DNA of 6,655 bases, taken from the NCBI GenBank assembly GCA_051881415.1, contig JBJEPV010000169.1, positions 1 to 6,655 on the forward strand, in the 5' to 3' direction. The notes under the pieces are model-generated. The model had not been told where the DNA came from. It worked only from the letters and a program-made list of their open reading frames with translations, and ran no database searches. The translations under genes and the position numbers were made by a program. Each line of letters begins with the position of its first letter. Within the stretch, counting starts at the first letter, position 1. The DNA is from Fimenecus sp051881415. GTDB lineage: Bacteria; Bacillota; Clostridia; Oscillospirales; Acutalibacteraceae. Positions 6,641 to 6,655 of this stretch are shown piece after piece.

Positions 6641-6655
6641 GCCAATAGCACAAAA

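Noticed and set aside
1..6655. A hidden defence, mobile or otherwise novel multi-gene system
   Set aside because: All substantial coding capacity is explained by five recognised chromosomal families. There are no integrase, transposase, toxin-antitoxin, CRISPR or retron-like signals.

Overview
The window holds five protein-coding genes, all on the minus strand and closely spaced, so transcription runs from right to left: ymdB (metallophosphodiesterase), an orphan family-5 solute-binding lipoprotein, yloU (Asp23-like), fakA/yloV (fatty-acid kinase family) and recG (branch-migration helicase). There is no CRISPR array, RNA gene, insertion sequence, phage gene or recognisable defence system. This is mainly ordinary chromosomal housekeeping DNA.

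The likely host is a Firmicute of class Clostridia, perhaps a gut-associated lineage of the Oscillospirales type. The reasons are the yloU-yloV-recG neighbourhood, which is typical of Firmicutes (Bacillus subtilis has the same order with sdaAB/sdaAA inserted), AGGAG-type ribosome binding sites, a sigma-A consensus promoter, an Asp23/YloU protein and a lipoprotein-type binding protein. The genes look GC-rich by eye while the spacers are AT-rich. The lineage assignment is an inference and is not resolved below class level.

Layout: 6569-6655 is the spacer upstream of ymdB and carries one copy of a dispersed repeat (core TCCTGAGCGAAGCGAAGGAT). ymdB (5798-6568) and the binding protein (4252-5751) are 46 bases apart, with a short dyad between them, and could form one transcript. 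A 132-base AT-rich spacer (4120-4251) follows, with short repeats and a near-consensus promoter (TTGACG-17-TATAAT) firing into yloU. The genes yloU (3766-4119), fakA (2083-3750) and recG (29-2059) are then separated by only 15 and 23 bases with the starts chosen here, which is a convincing operon. The 28 bases left of recG hold no visible gene.

The gene functions are largely independent: envelope/lipid (yloU, fakA), RNA or cyclic nucleotide signalling (ymdB), nutrient capture (binding protein) and DNA repair (recG). The most unusual point is in FakA. Its middle domain has R-C, Q and C where the family's proposed Cys/His/His zinc ligands are expected, although the kinase and C-terminal signatures look intact.
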